Shown here: piece after piece, positions 36,625 through 47,273 of the stretch | How positions within the stretch are numbered: the stretch's first letter is position 1 | Layout: the number at the start of each line of letters is the position of its first letter | Source: Devosia equisanguinis | GTDB taxonomy: Bacteria > Pseudomonadota > Alphaproteobacteria > Rhizobiales > Devosiaceae | Assembly (NCBI RefSeq): GCF_900631955.1 | Contig: NZ_UZWD01000038.1 | Span: 124,001-188,000, forward strand | Direction of reading: 5' to 3' | DNA length: 64,000 nt | Position numbers and translations under genes: made by a program | The notes under the pieces: model-generated | The model's database searches: none | The model's input: only the letters and a program-made list of their open reading frames with translations | Told to the model about the DNA's origin: nothing

Positions 36625-36739
36625 GCTTTCCCTCCGCTGGCTTTCTGGCCGCGTTGGTGCCACCAAACGCGCCGAATGAAAAGGGGCGAAGGCTATGCCG
36701 GTGCCCCGGAAGGCCTCTGGCAGTCAGTTGCGGCACAAA

Positions 36740-38341
36740 TCAGGCAGCGTTGCTGACCAATTCGACCGGCGTTTCATCACCAAAGCTTGCCGAGTTGAGG
36801 GCAAGAGCCAGCTCCTTGAATGGGCCGACCTTCAATGCGGGGGCAAAGATATATCCCTGGGCGTGCAGGACGCCGTGGGCGCGCAGATAAAGCGCTTGCT
36901 CTTCGGTTTCGACGCCTTCGGCGACGATTTCGCAATCCAGATCCTTGCCCATGGCGATGAGGCCGTCGAGCACGGGCACCTGGGTCGTTCCCGGCTTGAT
37001 CATATCGACGAAGATGCGGTCGATCTTGATGATGTCGACACCCAGAGTTGCCAGATAGGCCAGATTGGAATGGCCGGTTCCCACATCGTCCATGGCGAGG
37101 CGCGAGCCGAGGGCATGCAGGCCAGAAATGACGCTGGTGGTGGCAGCAGAATTGCCGAGCGGGCGGCGCTCGGTGATTTCAAACACCAATTGATGGAAGC
37201 CAATGGGCGAATTGGTGAAAATCGCCTGCACATCCTCGACAATCCCCGAGTCGCGGAAGTGGCCCTCGAACAAGTTGATGGCGATCTTCATGTCGGGCAG
37301 CGTCTTGCACAATTCGCTGAGGTCGTTCTTAACCTGCTGCATCAGCGACAGGGTCATCGGAATAGCAAGACCGGTCGCCTCGGCATAGTCGATGAAGGCG
37401 CCGGGCGGCACGGTTTGCCCATTGCGCTTTTCCCAGCGGCACAGCACTTCGCACCCGACCAGTTCGCCGGTGCGGAGGTTGATTACCGGCTGGTAGTAAG
37501 GCTTGATTTCGTTGCGGCCTATGGCGCGCTCGAGACCGAAGGCTGGCACGCGGGAGCGACGGACATAGGCCAGGCTATAAAGCAGGAACATCGAGCTGCC
37601 GATGCCGGCAAGGATCGTGAAGATAATGTCCAGATCGGCATAGTTCGCCCTGACCAAGGGAAAGGGGACGGCATATTCGACCTTGATCGGAAACTGCCCG
37701 GCATAGCCTTGGGCGCTGACATAGGCGGAGCTGCTGGTGCGCGCATCAAAGCCATCCGTGTCCCCCAACGCCACCATGGACAGACCATTGGTGAGCGAAA
37801 TACGGACCATGGCGCCATCTTGCATGGTGCTGAGCAGGGCCGCCTCGGGCTGCACAAGCAGCGGAACGAAGGCCGAGATGCGCCGCATTTCACCGAAATT
37901 CTGGGTGACCTTGATCGCTGGCGTCGAGAGATCGCCCAACTGGACAATGGAGATAGTGTCCGCCAGGCCAGGCACCGGCAAGGCCTGGGTGAGCGGCGAA
38001 TTGCGGACGTTACGGCCAAAGGCATCGCAATATTGTACGCCGTCGAGGTTTTCGACCAAAATCTGCCTGACATTGAGGCTGGATTCGATTGCATCCTGCG
38101 CGGCAGCGACAAAGGTCGGGGTGCATAGAGACGGCACAGCCGACACCACCTTGCGCAACACATCGGCCCCCTCGAGGGCATTAGCATCTATGGTGGCGGC
38201 GATTTCGTCGACATGACGCTGGACTACGGCGCGTTCGCGATAAAGCGCATAGCCGTCCAGGAAATAGTCCACGGCCAGGATGGGCACGAACGCAAGAATT
38301 GCGCCCACCAGCATCAGCACATGGATAATGTTGGACTTCAC
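36740..38341 (-). CDS. CSS-motif EAL-domain cyclic-di-GMP phosphodiesterase
   Basis: The 533-residue membrane protein has two helices (about 7-29 and 235-257) flanking a periplasmic CSS-type domain whose cysteines lie at C73 and C105. The cytoplasmic EAL domain keeps its catalytic set: EVL, NLF, EITE, DDVGTGHSNL, KID and EGVETEEQ with the final QGY. It should hydrolyse c-di-GMP under control of periplasmic thiol redox state, as in E. coli PdeC-type enzymes. The start is GTG 38341. It stands alone between maeB and aspS. Confidence 0.9.
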   Translation of the reverse strand: MKSNIIHVLMLVGAILAFVPILAVDYFLDGYALYRERAVVQRHVDEIAATIDANALEGADVLRKVVSAVPSLCTPTFVAAAQDAIESSLNVRQILVENLDGVQYCDAFGRNVRNSPLTQALPVPGLADTISIVQLGDLSTPAIKVTQNFGEMRRISAFVPLLVQPEAALLSTMQDGAMVRISLTNGLSMVALGDTDGFDARTSSSAYVSAQGYAGQFPIKVEYAVPFPLVRANYADLDIIFTILAGIGSSMFLLYSLAYVRRSRVPAFGLERAIGRNEIKPYYQPVINLRTGELVGCEVLCRWEKRNGQTVPPGAFIDYAEATGLAIPMTLSLMQQVKNDLSELCKTLPDMKIAINLFEGHFRDSGIVEDVQAIFTNSPIGFHQLVFEITERRPLGNSAATTSVISGLHALGSRLAMDDVGTGHSNLAYLATLGVDIIKIDRIFVDMIKPGTTQVPVLDGLIAMGKDLDCEIVAEGVETEEQALYLRAHGVLHAQGYIFAPALKVGPFKELALALNSASFGDETPVELVSNAA

Positions 38342-38437
38342 GCTGCGAATCCGCCTCGTCGGAATGACGAATTCAGCAATAGCAATGAAGCGTTTAACGG
38401 CGCCCTAACGGGCGGTTAACCAAGACGGCGGAGATAA

Positions 38438-38467
38438 GGGCGAGAGTGGCCACAGCCACCCTCGCCC
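38438..38467 (-). terminator. Terminator hairpin downstream of aspS
   Basis: GGGCGAGAGTGGC and GCCACCCTCGCCC pair over 13 positions with one A-C mismatch around a 4-nt loop, starting 5 nt after the aspS stop at 38473. The U-run is poor (CTTAT), but position and stem strength fit the end of aspS. Confidence 0.6.
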
Positions 38468-38472
38468 AGAGA

Positions 38473-40263
38473 TCAGCTCTGCACGTTCAGGCGAATGCTC
38501 AACTCGCGCAGTTGCTTGTTGTCGGCGGGGCTGGGAGCACCCATCAGCAGGTCTTCGGCCTGCTGGTTCATCGGGAAAGCGGTGATTTCGCGCAAATTGG
38601 CGACACCACAGAGCAGCATGACGATGCGGTCGATACCGAAGGCAGCGCCACCATGGGGCGGAGCGCCATACTGGAAGGCACGGTAAAGGCCGCCGAACTG
38701 CTCTTCGACTTCCTGGCGCGACTTGCCCGTCAACTCGAAAGCCTTGACCATGGTCTCGGGCTCCTGGTTACGGATCGAGCCGGAGGCGATCTCATAGCCA
38801 TTGCAGACCGCGTCGTACTGATATGCCTTAAGCGACAGAGGATCGGCGGAGTTGAGAGCCTCAAAACCACCCTGCGGCATCGAGAAGGGATTGTGCGCGA
38901 AGTCGATGCGCTTTTCCTCTTCGCTCCATTCGTAGAATGGGAAATCTACGATCCAGCACAGTGCATACTGTTCGGTATCGATGACGCCGAGGTCGGTACC
39001 AACCTTGGTGCGGGCTTCGCCGGCGAACTTGTAGAACTTGTCCGGACGACCGGCGACGAAGAACACGGCGTCACCATCATCGAGGCCAAGCTGGGCCTTG
39101 AGAGCCGCAGTGCGCTCTTCGCCGATATTCTTCGCGATCGGACCGGAGCCGGCGCCGTCCTTGAAGAAGATATAGCCAAGACCGGGCTGGCCTTCGCCCT
39201 GAGCCCAGCCATTCATGCGATCACAGAAAGCGCGGCCGATCGGCTCGGCACCAGCCTTGTTCTTGGCCGGGATCGCCCAGACTTCGACCTTGGGATCGGC
39301 CTCGATCTGGTTGGCGAAGACCTTGAAGCCGGAACCAGCGAAGTGTTCGGTAACACCCTGGATCTCGATGGGATTGCGCAGGTCCGGCTTGTCCGAGCCG
39401 TATTTGCGGATCGCGGTGTCGTAAGGAATGCGTGGCCAGTCCTTGGTGACGCGCTTGCCATCGGCGAACTTCTCGAACACCGAGGTGATCACCGGCTGGA
39501 CTGTGTTCCAGACGTCTTCCTGAGTCACAAAGCTCATTTCAAGGTCGAGCTGGTAGAATTCGCCCGGCAGGCGATCGGCACGCGGGTCTTCATCGCGGAA
39601 ACAGGGTGCGACCTGGAAGTAGCGGTCAAACCCAGCCACCATCAGCAGTTGCTTATACTGCTGGGGCGCCTGGGGCAGCGCGAAGAACTTGCCGGGATGG
39701 ATACGGCTGGGCACCAGGAAATCGCGCGCGCCTTCCGGCGACGAGGCCGTCAGGATCGGGGTGGAGAATTCGGTGAAGCCAGCATCGCCCATGCCGGCAC
39801 GCATGGCCGAAATGATCTTGGTGCGCTTGAGGATGTTAGCGTGCAGCTTTTCGCGGCGCAGGTCGAGGAAGCGATAGCGCAGGCGCACGTCCTCAGGATA
39901 CTCCTGATCGCCGAATACGGGCAGCGGCAGCTCCTTGGCCACCGAGAGCGTTTCGATCTCGCGGATGAAGATTTCGATTTCGCCGGTGGGCAGGTTCGGG
40001 TTCACGGCCGAGGCATCGCGCAGCTTGACCTCGCCATCGATGCGCACGACCCATTCGGAGCGCACCTTTTCAACGGCCGAGAAAGCCGGGGAATCGGGGT
40101 CGACGACGCACTGGGTCAGGCCGTAATTGTCGCGCAGGTCGATGAACAGAAGCCCGCCGTGGTCACGGACACGATGGACCCAGCCGGAGAGGCGCACATT
40201 ATTGCCAGCATCGGTCGCCGTGAGTGCGCCACAGGTATGCGTGCGGTAACGATGTGTGCTCAT
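38473..40263 (-). CDS. aspS: Aspartyl-tRNA synthetase (AspRS)
   Basis: The 596-residue class II synthetase has the N-terminal OB fold ([22 protein letters not shown]), motif 2 ([19 protein letters not shown]) and motif 3 ([12 protein letters not shown]), plus the bacterial GAD insertion. In bacteria with GatCAB and, as here, gatA, gatB and gatC, AspRS is often non-discriminating and also charges tRNA-Asn; which type this is was not tested. ATG 40263 gives the usual [14 protein letters not shown] start; the frame is open to 40332. Confidence 0.95.
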   Translation of the reverse strand: MSTHRYRTHTCGALTATDAGNNVRLSGWVHRVRDHGGLLFIDLRDNYGLTQCVVDPDSPAFSAVEKVRSEWVVRIDGEVKLRDASAVNPNLPTGEIEIFIREIETLSVAKELPLPVFGDQEYPEDVRLRYRFLDLRREKLHANILKRTKIISAMRAGMGDAGFTEFSTPILTASSPEGARDFLVPSRIHPGKFFALPQAPQQYKQLLMVAGFDRYFQVAPCFRDEDPRADRLPGEFYQLDLEMSFVTQEDVWNTVQPVITSVFEKFADGKRVTKDWPRIPYDTAIRKYGSDKPDLRNPIEIQGVTEHFAGSGFKVFANQIEADPKVEVWAIPAKNKAGAEPIGRAFCDRMNGWAQGEGQPGLGYIFFKDGAGSGPIAKNIGEERTAALKAQLGLDDGDAVFFVAGRPDKFYKFAGEARTKVGTDLGVIDTEQYALCWIVDFPFYEWSEEEKRIDFAHNPFSMPQGGFEALNSADPLSLKAYQYDAVCNGYEIASGSIRNQEPETMVKAFELTGKSRQEVEEQFGGLYRAFQYGAPPHGGAAFGIDRIVMLLCGVANLREITAFPMNQQAEDLLMGAPSPADNKQLRELSIRLNVQS

Positions 40264-40459
40264 GATTTCTGCTCGGAATGCTTGGGAAAAAGACCTGAAT
40301 CTTGCGCGGGAAAAGCGCATGGCCGCCCCCACTTGTCAAGCGGCGGCCGAATTGCGCGGTTCCGAAGGCACTTAGCCCCCCAAACACGGAAATCGATGGT
40401 GGAGCTAAGGCCAATGACCTGCTAGGGAGAATGTTGACTATTTTAAGACGGTAGCCCGG

Positions 40460-41629
40460 ATGGACCTGATTGTTTCCACAGACGCGCTCGCCGCTTTTTG
40501 TGAGCGCGCTGCCCAATATGACTTTGTAACGGTCGATACCGAGTTTTTGCGCGAGACTACCTATTGGCCCCGCCTCTGCCTCATTCAGGTGGCGACCAAT
40601 GACGAGGCGGTGCTGATCGATCCGCTGGCGCCCGATATCAAGCTGGCGCCGTTTTTCGCCTTGCTGGCCAATCCGTCGGTTACCAAGGTTTTTCATGCCG
40701 CCAGGCAGGATATCGAAATTTTCGTCAAGCTGACGGGTTCGGTGCCGCACAACATCTTCGACACCCAGATCGCGGCCAGCGTCTGCGGTTTTGGCGACAG
40801 CGCCTCTTATGACAGCCTCGTGCGGGCGATCTGCAAGGTCGATCTCGACAAGTCCTCGCGCTTCACCGACTGGTCGGCCCGGCCGCTGAGCGAGAAGCAG
40901 CGTCTTTATGCGCTCGCTGACGTCACCTATCTGCGCGACATCTACCGCGAACTGCGCCAACAGGTGGATCGCACCCGCCGTTGGGACTGGGTCGAAGACG
41001 AACTGACCACATTGCGCAGCATCGACACCTATGTGGTGCAGCCCGAACAGGCCTGGGAACGGTTGAAGATGAAATTCAACCGCGCCCGCGAACTGGCGGC
41101 CCTCAAGGTGCTGGCCGAGTGGCGCGAGCGCAAGGCGCAGGAAACCGACCAGCCGCGCAGCCGCATTCTCAAGGATGACGTGCTGTATGAGCTTGCGATG
41201 CAGCGGCCTTTGAGCGCCGAGGCTTTCGAAAAACTACGTGCCGTGCCGCGCGGTTTCGGACGCTCAAGCGCCGCCGCCGATATCATCTCTTTGCTCAAGG
41301 ATGTCGAGGCGCTGCCGAAATCAGAGCTCCCGGCGATGCCGGAACGCTATCGTGGCCCGTCGCCCAAGGGCGCGGTCGGAGACCTGGTGCGGGTATTGCT
41401 CAAGGCTGTGGCCGAGCAGCAGGGCGTGGCGGCGCGAATCATCGCGACTTCAGACGAAATCGACGCGCTGGTGCTCGACGACGACGCCGATGTGCCGGCG
41501 CTCAAGGGCTGGCGGCGCAAGCTGTTCGGGGACAAGGCCCTGGCCATCAAGCATGGCCGTATCGGGCTCGTCGCCACGCGCAAGGGCGTTATCGAAATTG
41601 CGGTGCAGCGCGAAGAACCAGCCGAGTAG
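40460..41629 (+). CDS. rnd: Ribonuclease D
   Basis: The 389-residue protein has the DEDD exonuclease residues: VDTEFLRE (ExoI), HAARQDIEIF (ExoII) and the RLYALADVTYLRDIY block (ExoIII), followed by HRDC domains. It trims 3' ends of tRNA and other stable RNA precursors. It is convergent with ppx (6-bp gap) and divergent from aspS, with a 196-bp intergenic region in which I saw no clear site. Confidence 0.94.
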   Translation: MDLIVSTDALAAFCERAAQYDFVTVDTEFLRETTYWPRLCLIQVATNDEAVLIDPLAPDIKLAPFFALLANPSVTKVFHAARQDIEIFVKLTGSVPHNIFDTQIAASVCGFGDSASYDSLVRAICKVDLDKSSRFTDWSARPLSEKQRLYALADVTYLRDIYRELRQQVDRTRRWDWVEDELTTLRSIDTYVVQPEQAWERLKMKFNRARELAALKVLAEWRERKAQETDQPRSRILKDDVLYELAMQRPLSAEAFEKLRAVPRGFGRSSAAADIISLLKDVEALPKSELPAMPERYRGPSPKGAVGDLVRVLLKAVAEQQGVAARIIATSDEIDALVLDDDADVPALKGWRRKLFGDKALAIKHGRIGLVATRKGVIEIAVQREEPAE

Positions 41630-41635
41630 AGGCCT

Positions 41636-43171
41636 CTATCCGACCTGAACCTTGGCGTCGGCGTGGCCGGCACAGTCGGCGAACTGGCGTAGCCGGTTCC
41701 GCAAATGGTCGCCATTGAGGAAGGCAAGATCGGTGGGCAGATGCAGCACCAGGGTGTTGCCATCGATGCCGAAACGGGTCCGAGCCAGAATGCCGGGCAT
41801 AGCGGCGGTCATCGGATAGGCCACGCGGAACAGGGTGCCAAGCAGGCGCGCCCGGGCCGTGAGATGCTCACTGCCCAATCCGACAAGTGTTTGCGCCGCC
41901 TTGCTCTTGAGCCCGTCATAACGAATGGCCAGGGTCTGGGCGAGGAAGGAGCGACCGGGATGATCGACGCCGGTCAGCGATCCATAAGCGACCGAGTCAA
42001 CACTCTGCGGGCCGCGATAGTCGGGGTGCGAGCGCCAGCCAATGTCGGCGAGAAGGCTGGAAACAACCCGCAGGCGCTGCTCATCCTGTGTCTCGGTTAT
42101 GCCTGCTATAGCCATATATTGGCTGGTAAACTCTATCAGATCATTGGCGTGCGCCGGGGAGCGCGAGCGCAGAATGGATAATTCCTCCGCACCCTGGATC
42201 AACGGATCGACCGCTTTTTCCTGGGGGCTGAGCAGGCCGTAGAGATAGCCCTCGCGCACACCCAGTGCCGAGAATACAACACTGGCGAAACGCCCGATGC
42301 GGAGCAACTCGGCCATTGCCGCCGCACCGAATGGCACGAGGTCGCGGCGCGAACTGCTGACACTGGACGCGCCGGGATAGGATTTGAGCGAGTCGGCGGC
42401 GACGATCTCGTCGCAGAATGCGATCATATCGGCGGCATCGACCACATAGTCCTGAACCATGTGAAGCGGGTACTGCCGTTTGGCCTGGTGCAGCTTGGCA
42501 AGGGAGCGCCAGGTGCCCCCGATGGCCACAAACTGGCCCCCGGGTTCGGCCGCGCTGACCAAGGAATCGGCGAGACGCTTGCGGACGATGTTGGCGGCCT
42601 TGACCGGCGAACCATCGCCATCGTCCTGGAGGCGAATGACACCCAGCTCGTAGGACTGGCCATTGGTATCGGCACCATGAGACACCGAGGACAATTCGAG
42701 GCTGCCGCCGCCCAGGTCGCCGACAATACCTTCAAAACCGGGGATACCGGCGACGACGCCGAGAGCGGCGAAATGCGCCTCTTCCTCGCCGGTGAGCACC
42801 CTCACCCGGGTTTCCATAACGGCCTCGACCGCGGAGACGAACTGGGCGCGGTTGGCGGCGTCACGCACGGCAGAGGTGGCGAGAACGTGTATCTTGCCGA
42901 CGCGCATCATGCGCGCGACGAGCGCAAAGCGCTTCATAGCCTCGAGGGCCTTTTCCATATTGGCTTCGGCCAGCCGCCCGCTCTGGGCGATGCCTCGCCC
43001 GAGCGCACAAGCGGACTTCTCATTGTAAAGCGGCGTCAGAGAGCGCGCATGACGCTCGTAGACAACCAGACGGACGGAGTTGGATCCGATGTCGAGTACC
43101 GCAACAGGGCGCGCGCCCTTGAGACGTCCCTGCGCAGTTGGATCGGCGTCAACGCCCCAGAACTGAGTCAA
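41636..43171 (-). CDS. ppx: Exopolyphosphatase Ppx/GppA
   Basis: The 511-residue protein has the ASKHA-fold ATP/phosphate loops: VLDIGSNSVRLVV at the N terminus and GDLGGGSLELSSV near residue 150, with a C-terminal HD-like helical domain. It removes terminal phosphate from polyphosphate (or pppGpp). It starts 2 bp after the ppk stop, so synthesis and breakdown of polyphosphate are encoded together. Confidence 0.93.
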   Translation of the reverse strand: MTQFWGVDADPTAQGRLKGARPVAVLDIGSNSVRLVVYERHARSLTPLYNEKSACALGRGIAQSGRLAEANMEKALEAMKRFALVARMMRVGKIHVLATSAVRDAANRAQFVSAVEAVMETRVRVLTGEEEAHFAALGVVAGIPGFEGIVGDLGGGSLELSSVSHGADTNGQSYELGVIRLQDDGDGSPVKAANIVRKRLADSLVSAAEPGGQFVAIGGTWRSLAKLHQAKRQYPLHMVQDYVVDAADMIAFCDEIVAADSLKSYPGASSVSSSRRDLVPFGAAAMAELLRIGRFASVVFSALGVREGYLYGLLSPQEKAVDPLIQGAEELSILRSRSPAHANDLIEFTSQYMAIAGITETQDEQRLRVVSSLLADIGWRSHPDYRGPQSVDSVAYGSLTGVDHPGRSFLAQTLAIRYDGLKSKAAQTLVGLGSEHLTARARLLGTLFRVAYPMTAAMPGILARTRFGIDGNTLVLHLPTDLAFLNGDHLRNRLRQFADCAGHADAKVQVG

Positions 43172-43173
43172 AT

Positions 43174-45339
43174 TCAGGCCTCTTCTCCCTCACGAGCCCC
43201 AGCGCTGCCGCGTCCCGAGAGCGAGGGATTGGTCATGAAGTAGTTGTGGGCGTTGAAAGGCTCCTCGCCCTCGCTCAGCCGCACACGGTGGGAGCTACCA
43301 TCCGGCAGCACTTCCCAACTCTGCTGATTGTCCCGGAGATAGGCAACCAGGATTTGATCCAAAATCTGCTTGTGCACCGTCTTGTTGAGGATGGGCACCA
43401 TCACCTCGACGCGTCCATCAAGGTTGCGCCCCATGATATCGGCCGACGAGATATAGACCATGGCGCGTGTGGACGGCATGGCCTCACCATTGCCGAAACA
43501 ATAGATGCGGCTATGTTCCAGGAAGCGGCCGACGATGGATTTCACGCGGATATTGTCGGAGAAACCGGGAATTCCAGGGCGCAGGCAGCAGATGCCGCGG
43601 ACGATCAGGTCGACCCTAACTCCCGCCTGGCTGGCGTCGTAGAGCGCGTCGATAACCTGCGGATCGACCAGGGAATTCATTTTCAAAAGAATCGAGGCCG
43701 GCTGACCGGTGCGCGCAAATTCGATCTCGCGCGCGATGTTTTGCAACAGCGTTTCGCGCAAATTGACCGGCGACACCGCAATGGTCTCAAGCTCGGTTGG
43801 GCGGGCATAGCCGGTGATGAAATTGAACACGCGGGCCACGTCGCGGGTGATCGAGGGATCGATGGTGAAGTAGCTGAGGTCGGTGTAAATCTTGGCAGTA
43901 ATCGGGTGATAATTGCCAGTACCGATGTGGCAGTAGCTGACCAGCTTGCCCTTTTCGCGCCGGACCACCTGGCTCAGTTTGGCGTGGGTCTTGAGCTCGA
44001 TAAAGCCGAATACAACCTGCGCCCCTGCCCGTTCCAGATCGCGGGCCCATCGGATATTGGCTTCCTCATCGAAGCGCGCCTTGAGCTCCACAAGGCAAGT
44101 CACAGACTTGCCGGCCTCCGCGGCCATGATCAGCGCTTTGACGATGGGGCTGTCCGAAGAGGTGCGATAGAGCGTTTGCTTGATGGCCACGACATCGGGA
44201 TCGCGCGCCGCCTGCATGAGGAACTGGGCAACCACGTCGAAGCTCTCGAACGGATGGTGCACCAGGATGTCCTTGGCGCGAATAGCGGCAAAACTGTCGC
44301 CATTGTAATCGCGGATACGCTCGGGGAAGCGCGCGTGATAGGGCTGGAACTTGAGATCTGCACGGTCGACGTCGCAAATCTTGCGCGCGTCAGCGAGGCC
44401 GAGAAAACCCTGGACCTCGAAGACTTCGGCTTCCTTGACGCCCAGCTGTTCGCCGATCTGGCGTTTCAGCGCGCGCGGCATGGACCGCTCGATTTCGAGG
44501 CGGATCACCTGGCCGCGGCGACGCTGACGCAAGGCGCTTTCGAACTCCACCACCAGGTCGGCAGCCTCGTCGTCGATTTCGATCTCGCTGTCGCGAATGA
44601 TACGGAAAGCGCCTGACCCGACCACTTCGTGGCTGGGGAACATCTTGTGGAAGAAGAGTTTCACCAGCGTATCGATGGTGACGACTTCCGTGCGTCCTTC
44701 CGAGGCCAATGCGCTGGGGAGATTGATGAAGCGGTCGAGATTGCCCGGAATACGCACCAGGGCCGTCAATGGCTGGTCGCTGTTCGGTCGCTTGAGCTCG
44801 AACGCGAGCGCCAATCCGAGATTGGGAATGAACGGAAACGGATGCGCGGGATCGACCGCAATCGGCGTCAGGACCGGAAAGATTTCCTCACGGAACAGCT
44901 TTTGCAGATAGGCTACCTGCTCGGTGCTGAGGTCATTGGTCTCGTGGATAACCACATTCTGCGCGAACAGCTCCTCGCGTAGATTCTGCCAGTGATCCTG
45001 CTGCTCGAGCTGCAGGTGCTGGGCCAGGGTAGCGATCTCATCGAGTTGCTCGGCCGGCGACAGGCCATCGGCACTTTGTTTGGTCAAGCCGGCGCGAATC
45101 TGGCCCTTAAGGCCGGCGACGCGCACCATGTAGAACTCGTCGAGATTGTTGGCCGAAATCGACACAAACCGCAGCCGCTCCAAGAGCGGGTGATTTTCGT
45201 TACCGGCCTCTTCCAGAACACGCATGTTGAACTGGAGCCAGCTGACCTCGCGATTGACGAAGCGGGCCGGGCTGGTGCGCAGCGCCTCGACATCGGGAAC
45301 GGCACCCTCGGCTTCGGCAATCTCGCTCATATCGTTCAT
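43174..45339 (-). CDS. ppk: Polyphosphate kinase 1
   Basis: The 721-residue enzyme begins with the [21 protein letters not shown]-domain and includes the catalytic histidine region ([13 protein letters not shown]) and the DLSYFTID and SAD(I)MGRNLD segments of the PLD-like domains. It makes polyphosphate from ATP at the membrane-associated cytoplasmic face. Its ATG shares one base with the hdaA stop (TGATG at 45339). ATG 45330 is an alternative start. Confidence 0.95.
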   Translation of the reverse strand: MNDMSEIAEAEGAVPDVEALRTSPARFVNREVSWLQFNMRVLEEAGNENHPLLERLRFVSISANNLDEFYMVRVAGLKGQIRAGLTKQSADGLSPAEQLDEIATLAQHLQLEQQDHWQNLREELFAQNVVIHETNDLSTEQVAYLQKLFREEIFPVLTPIAVDPAHPFPFIPNLGLALAFELKRPNSDQPLTALVRIPGNLDRFINLPSALASEGRTEVVTIDTLVKLFFHKMFPSHEVVGSGAFRIIRDSEIEIDDEAADLVVEFESALRQRRRGQVIRLEIERSMPRALKRQIGEQLGVKEAEVFEVQGFLGLADARKICDVDRADLKFQPYHARFPERIRDYNGDSFAAIRAKDILVHHPFESFDVVAQFLMQAARDPDVVAIKQTLYRTSSDSPIVKALIMAAEAGKSVTCLVELKARFDEEANIRWARDLERAGAQVVFGFIELKTHAKLSQVVRREKGKLVSYCHIGTGNYHPITAKIYTDLSYFTIDPSITRDVARVFNFITGYARPTELETIAVSPVNLRETLLQNIAREIEFARTGQPASILLKMNSLVDPQVIDALYDASQAGVRVDLIVRGICCLRPGIPGFSDNIRVKSIVGRFLEHSRIYCFGNGEAMPSTRAMVYISSADIMGRNLDGRVEVMVPILNKTVHKQILDQILVAYLRDNQQSWEVLPDGSSHRVRLSEGEEPFNAHNYFMTNPSLSGRGSAGAREGEEA

Positions 45340-46061
45340 CAGCTTGTCGGGTCCAAATTCTGAAGCTGCCCGGGCGTTTCGGCCTCCTGCCGGAGCGCCA
45401 GTGCCTCCGCAGCTATTATGCGGGTAATGGCCGACCCTTTGGCAAGGGCCAGCCTGTCCATCAGATCGACCAGGATTGCGGCTTCTTGCTGGCTGCGCTC
45501 CATGCGCGCGACAAGATAGCCGATAACCTTCGGATCGACCTTGATTTGTCGATCACCGAACAGTTTTACGAAAATGTGTGACAACTCAATGTCATCGCTG
45601 CTCTCCAGCCGAAAAATCGGCCCACGGCGAACCCGTGAAAGCACATCTGCGGTCTTGAATGGCCAATCCTGTGGCTCGGTCCGTGCCGTGAGCAACAAAG
45701 CGCGCTGCCCTCGCATGGCCTGGTTGAGCACATGGAACAGGTCGTGCTCATCAAAACCGGCTCGGTCGACATCTTCGATGATCAGGTTTTCGCCACCGGT
45801 GCCGCCTGCGAAACGAGCCAGCGTTTCCGGACCGGTGACGATGGCCTGACTGCGATCGGCAAAGATGCGCGCCAGGTGCGACTTTCCCGAGGCTGCGGGA
45901 CCGAGAAGGACGGTGGTCGCATCGGACCAATCTGGCCATGCGGTGATGCGGCCATAGGCCAGCGCATTACCTTCGCCAACCAGGAAATCATCCTCGCCAT
46001 GCGATGGCTCATGACCAAGGTCGAGCGGCAGTTGCCGGGCGCTGCTAGTCAAGGGTGACAT
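45339..46061 (-). CDS. hdaA: HdaA, DnaA-related regulator of replication initiation
   Basis: The 240-residue DnaA-like AAA+ protein begins with a sliding-clamp-binding motif QLPLDL at residues 10-15, then Walker A GPAASGKS (54-61) and Walker B LIIEDVDR, and lacks the DnaA DNA-binding domain. With the clamp it stimulates hydrolysis of DnaA-ATP and so limits re-initiation, as HdaA does in Caulobacter. ATG 46061 lies inside the end of the upstream gene (17-bp overlap). It is followed by ppk with one shared base. Confidence 0.9.
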   Translation of the reverse strand: MSPLTSSARQLPLDLGHEPSHGEDDFLVGEGNALAYGRITAWPDWSDATTVLLGPAASGKSHLARIFADRSQAIVTGPETLARFAGGTGGENLIIEDVDRAGFDEHDLFHVLNQAMRGQRALLLTARTEPQDWPFKTADVLSRVRRGPIFRLESSDDIELSHIFVKLFGDRQIKVDPKVIGYLVARMERSQQEAAILVDLMDRLALAKGSAITRIIAAEALALRQEAETPGQLQNLDPTS

Positions 46062-47139
46062 CGCTAGTTCCCGTCCCGCGTCCCGGCCCCAGATAGAGCG
46101 AACTGGCCTTGTACTTGCGCACGCCATAGCGCACCAGCACCCCGCCAATGGCCGCCAGCGGCACCGCCAGCAACAAGCCAAGGAAGCCGAACAAGGTGCC
46201 AAAGGCCAGCAGGGCGAACATCAGCCAGACGGGATTGATGTTGATCGAAGACCCAACCAGCTTGGGATAAAGGATGTTGCCCTCGATGAACTGCCAGACC
46301 AGGAAAATGCCGGCCACGGCGGCAACCATCCACCAGTTCGGCCAGAACTGCACGATGGCGATGCCCACCGAGAGCGTAAAACCGAAGCCGAAGCCCACGA
46401 AGGGAATAAAGCTCAAAAGCCCGGCGATCAAACCGACCGCGAGGCCGAAATTGAGCCCGATCAGCGATAGCGCGGTGGCATAGTAGGCGGCGTCGATCAA
46501 CAATACACCGCCCTGCCCGCGGATCACACCGGCCATGGAGCTGTCGATATCGCGGAAAATACCCAGGATTTCGGCCTTGTGGCGACGTGGCAGCAGGCCA
46601 TGCAGCCCACGTACCATGCCGTCCCAATCGAGCAGCAGATAGAAGGCGACCACCGGGGTGACGATGACAAAACCGATGACGCTGATCACGGTGATACTGG
46701 AATTGACGATCTCGGTGGTGACCACGCCGACCAGACCCACCATCTGCCCCAAAAGATCGGACACGCTGCGTTCGACCTGGGCGGCGCGCTCCGGGCCAAG
46801 CCACTGGTTGAGCTCCGGCGCCCAACGGCGGGCGAGTGCCTGCAGATCGGCGGCGTAACCAGGGAGACGCTGAATAAGACCGATCACCTGCTGTATCACC
46901 AGTGGCAGCAGCATGACGAAAATGCTGACAACGATGGCGACAACACCAAGCAGCACGAGGGCGGTGCCCCAGGCGCGACCGATTTTCCAGCGTTGCAGCT
47001 GGTTTACGATTGGATTGAGCAGGTAGGCGAGCGCCGAACCGACCACGAAGGGCAGCAGGATGCCGCGGAAAACCCACAACAGCAGGATCAGCACCAGGAA
47101 GAAGCCGATCCAGACCAGCACTTGATTTCTAAGGTTCAT
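46045..47139 (-). CDS. AI-2E family transporter (PerM-like)
   Basis: The 364-residue membrane protein has about seven to eight helices, with a paired hydrophobic start (VWIGFFLVLILLLWVFRGILLPFVVGSALAYLLNPIV region), a central amphipathic section and the family PLxDWDGMVRGLHGLLPRR and FxxGNILYPKLVG motifs. The family exports small solutes or sodium; AI-2 itself is not implied. ATG 47139 is chosen; the frame opens to TTG 47214 without a membrane-compatible extension. It leads the overlapping set perM-hdaA-ppk-ppx, the common order in alphaproteobacteria. Confidence 0.88.
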   Translation of the reverse strand: MNLRNQVLVWIGFFLVLILLLWVFRGILLPFVVGSALAYLLNPIVNQLQRWKIGRAWGTALVLLGVVAIVVSIFVMLLPLVIQQVIGLIQRLPGYAADLQALARRWAPELNQWLGPERAAQVERSVSDLLGQMVGLVGVVTTEIVNSSITVISVIGFVIVTPVVAFYLLLDWDGMVRGLHGLLPRRHKAEILGIFRDIDSSMAGVIRGQGGVLLIDAAYYATALSLIGLNFGLAVGLIAGLLSFIPFVGFGFGFTLSVGIAIVQFWPNWWMVAAVAGIFLVWQFIEGNILYPKLVGSSININPVWLMFALLAFGTLFGFLGLLLAVPLAAIGGVLVRYGVRKYKASSLYLGPGRGTGTSDVTLD

Positions 47140-47273
47140 GGTGCCGGGCGGCCCTTGCGTCTGTGTATCCAAGAAGCTATCAGGCCCTCTAACGGCCAGC
47201 ACCGAAAAGTTCAACCAACCCGGGTCTTGGGCATTAGTATGTGCCCGATATCCCCAGCATTGGCACCACGCTC

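Noticed and set aside
36695..38128. A 477-codon open frame on the plus strand opposite the EAL gene
   Set aside because: It is antisense to an intact EAL domain and has His/Gln/Asp-rich low-quality composition.
38446..40425. A 659-codon open frame on the plus strand opposite aspS
   Set aside because: It is the antisense of a well-supported aspartyl-tRNA synthetase gene and shows no family motif.
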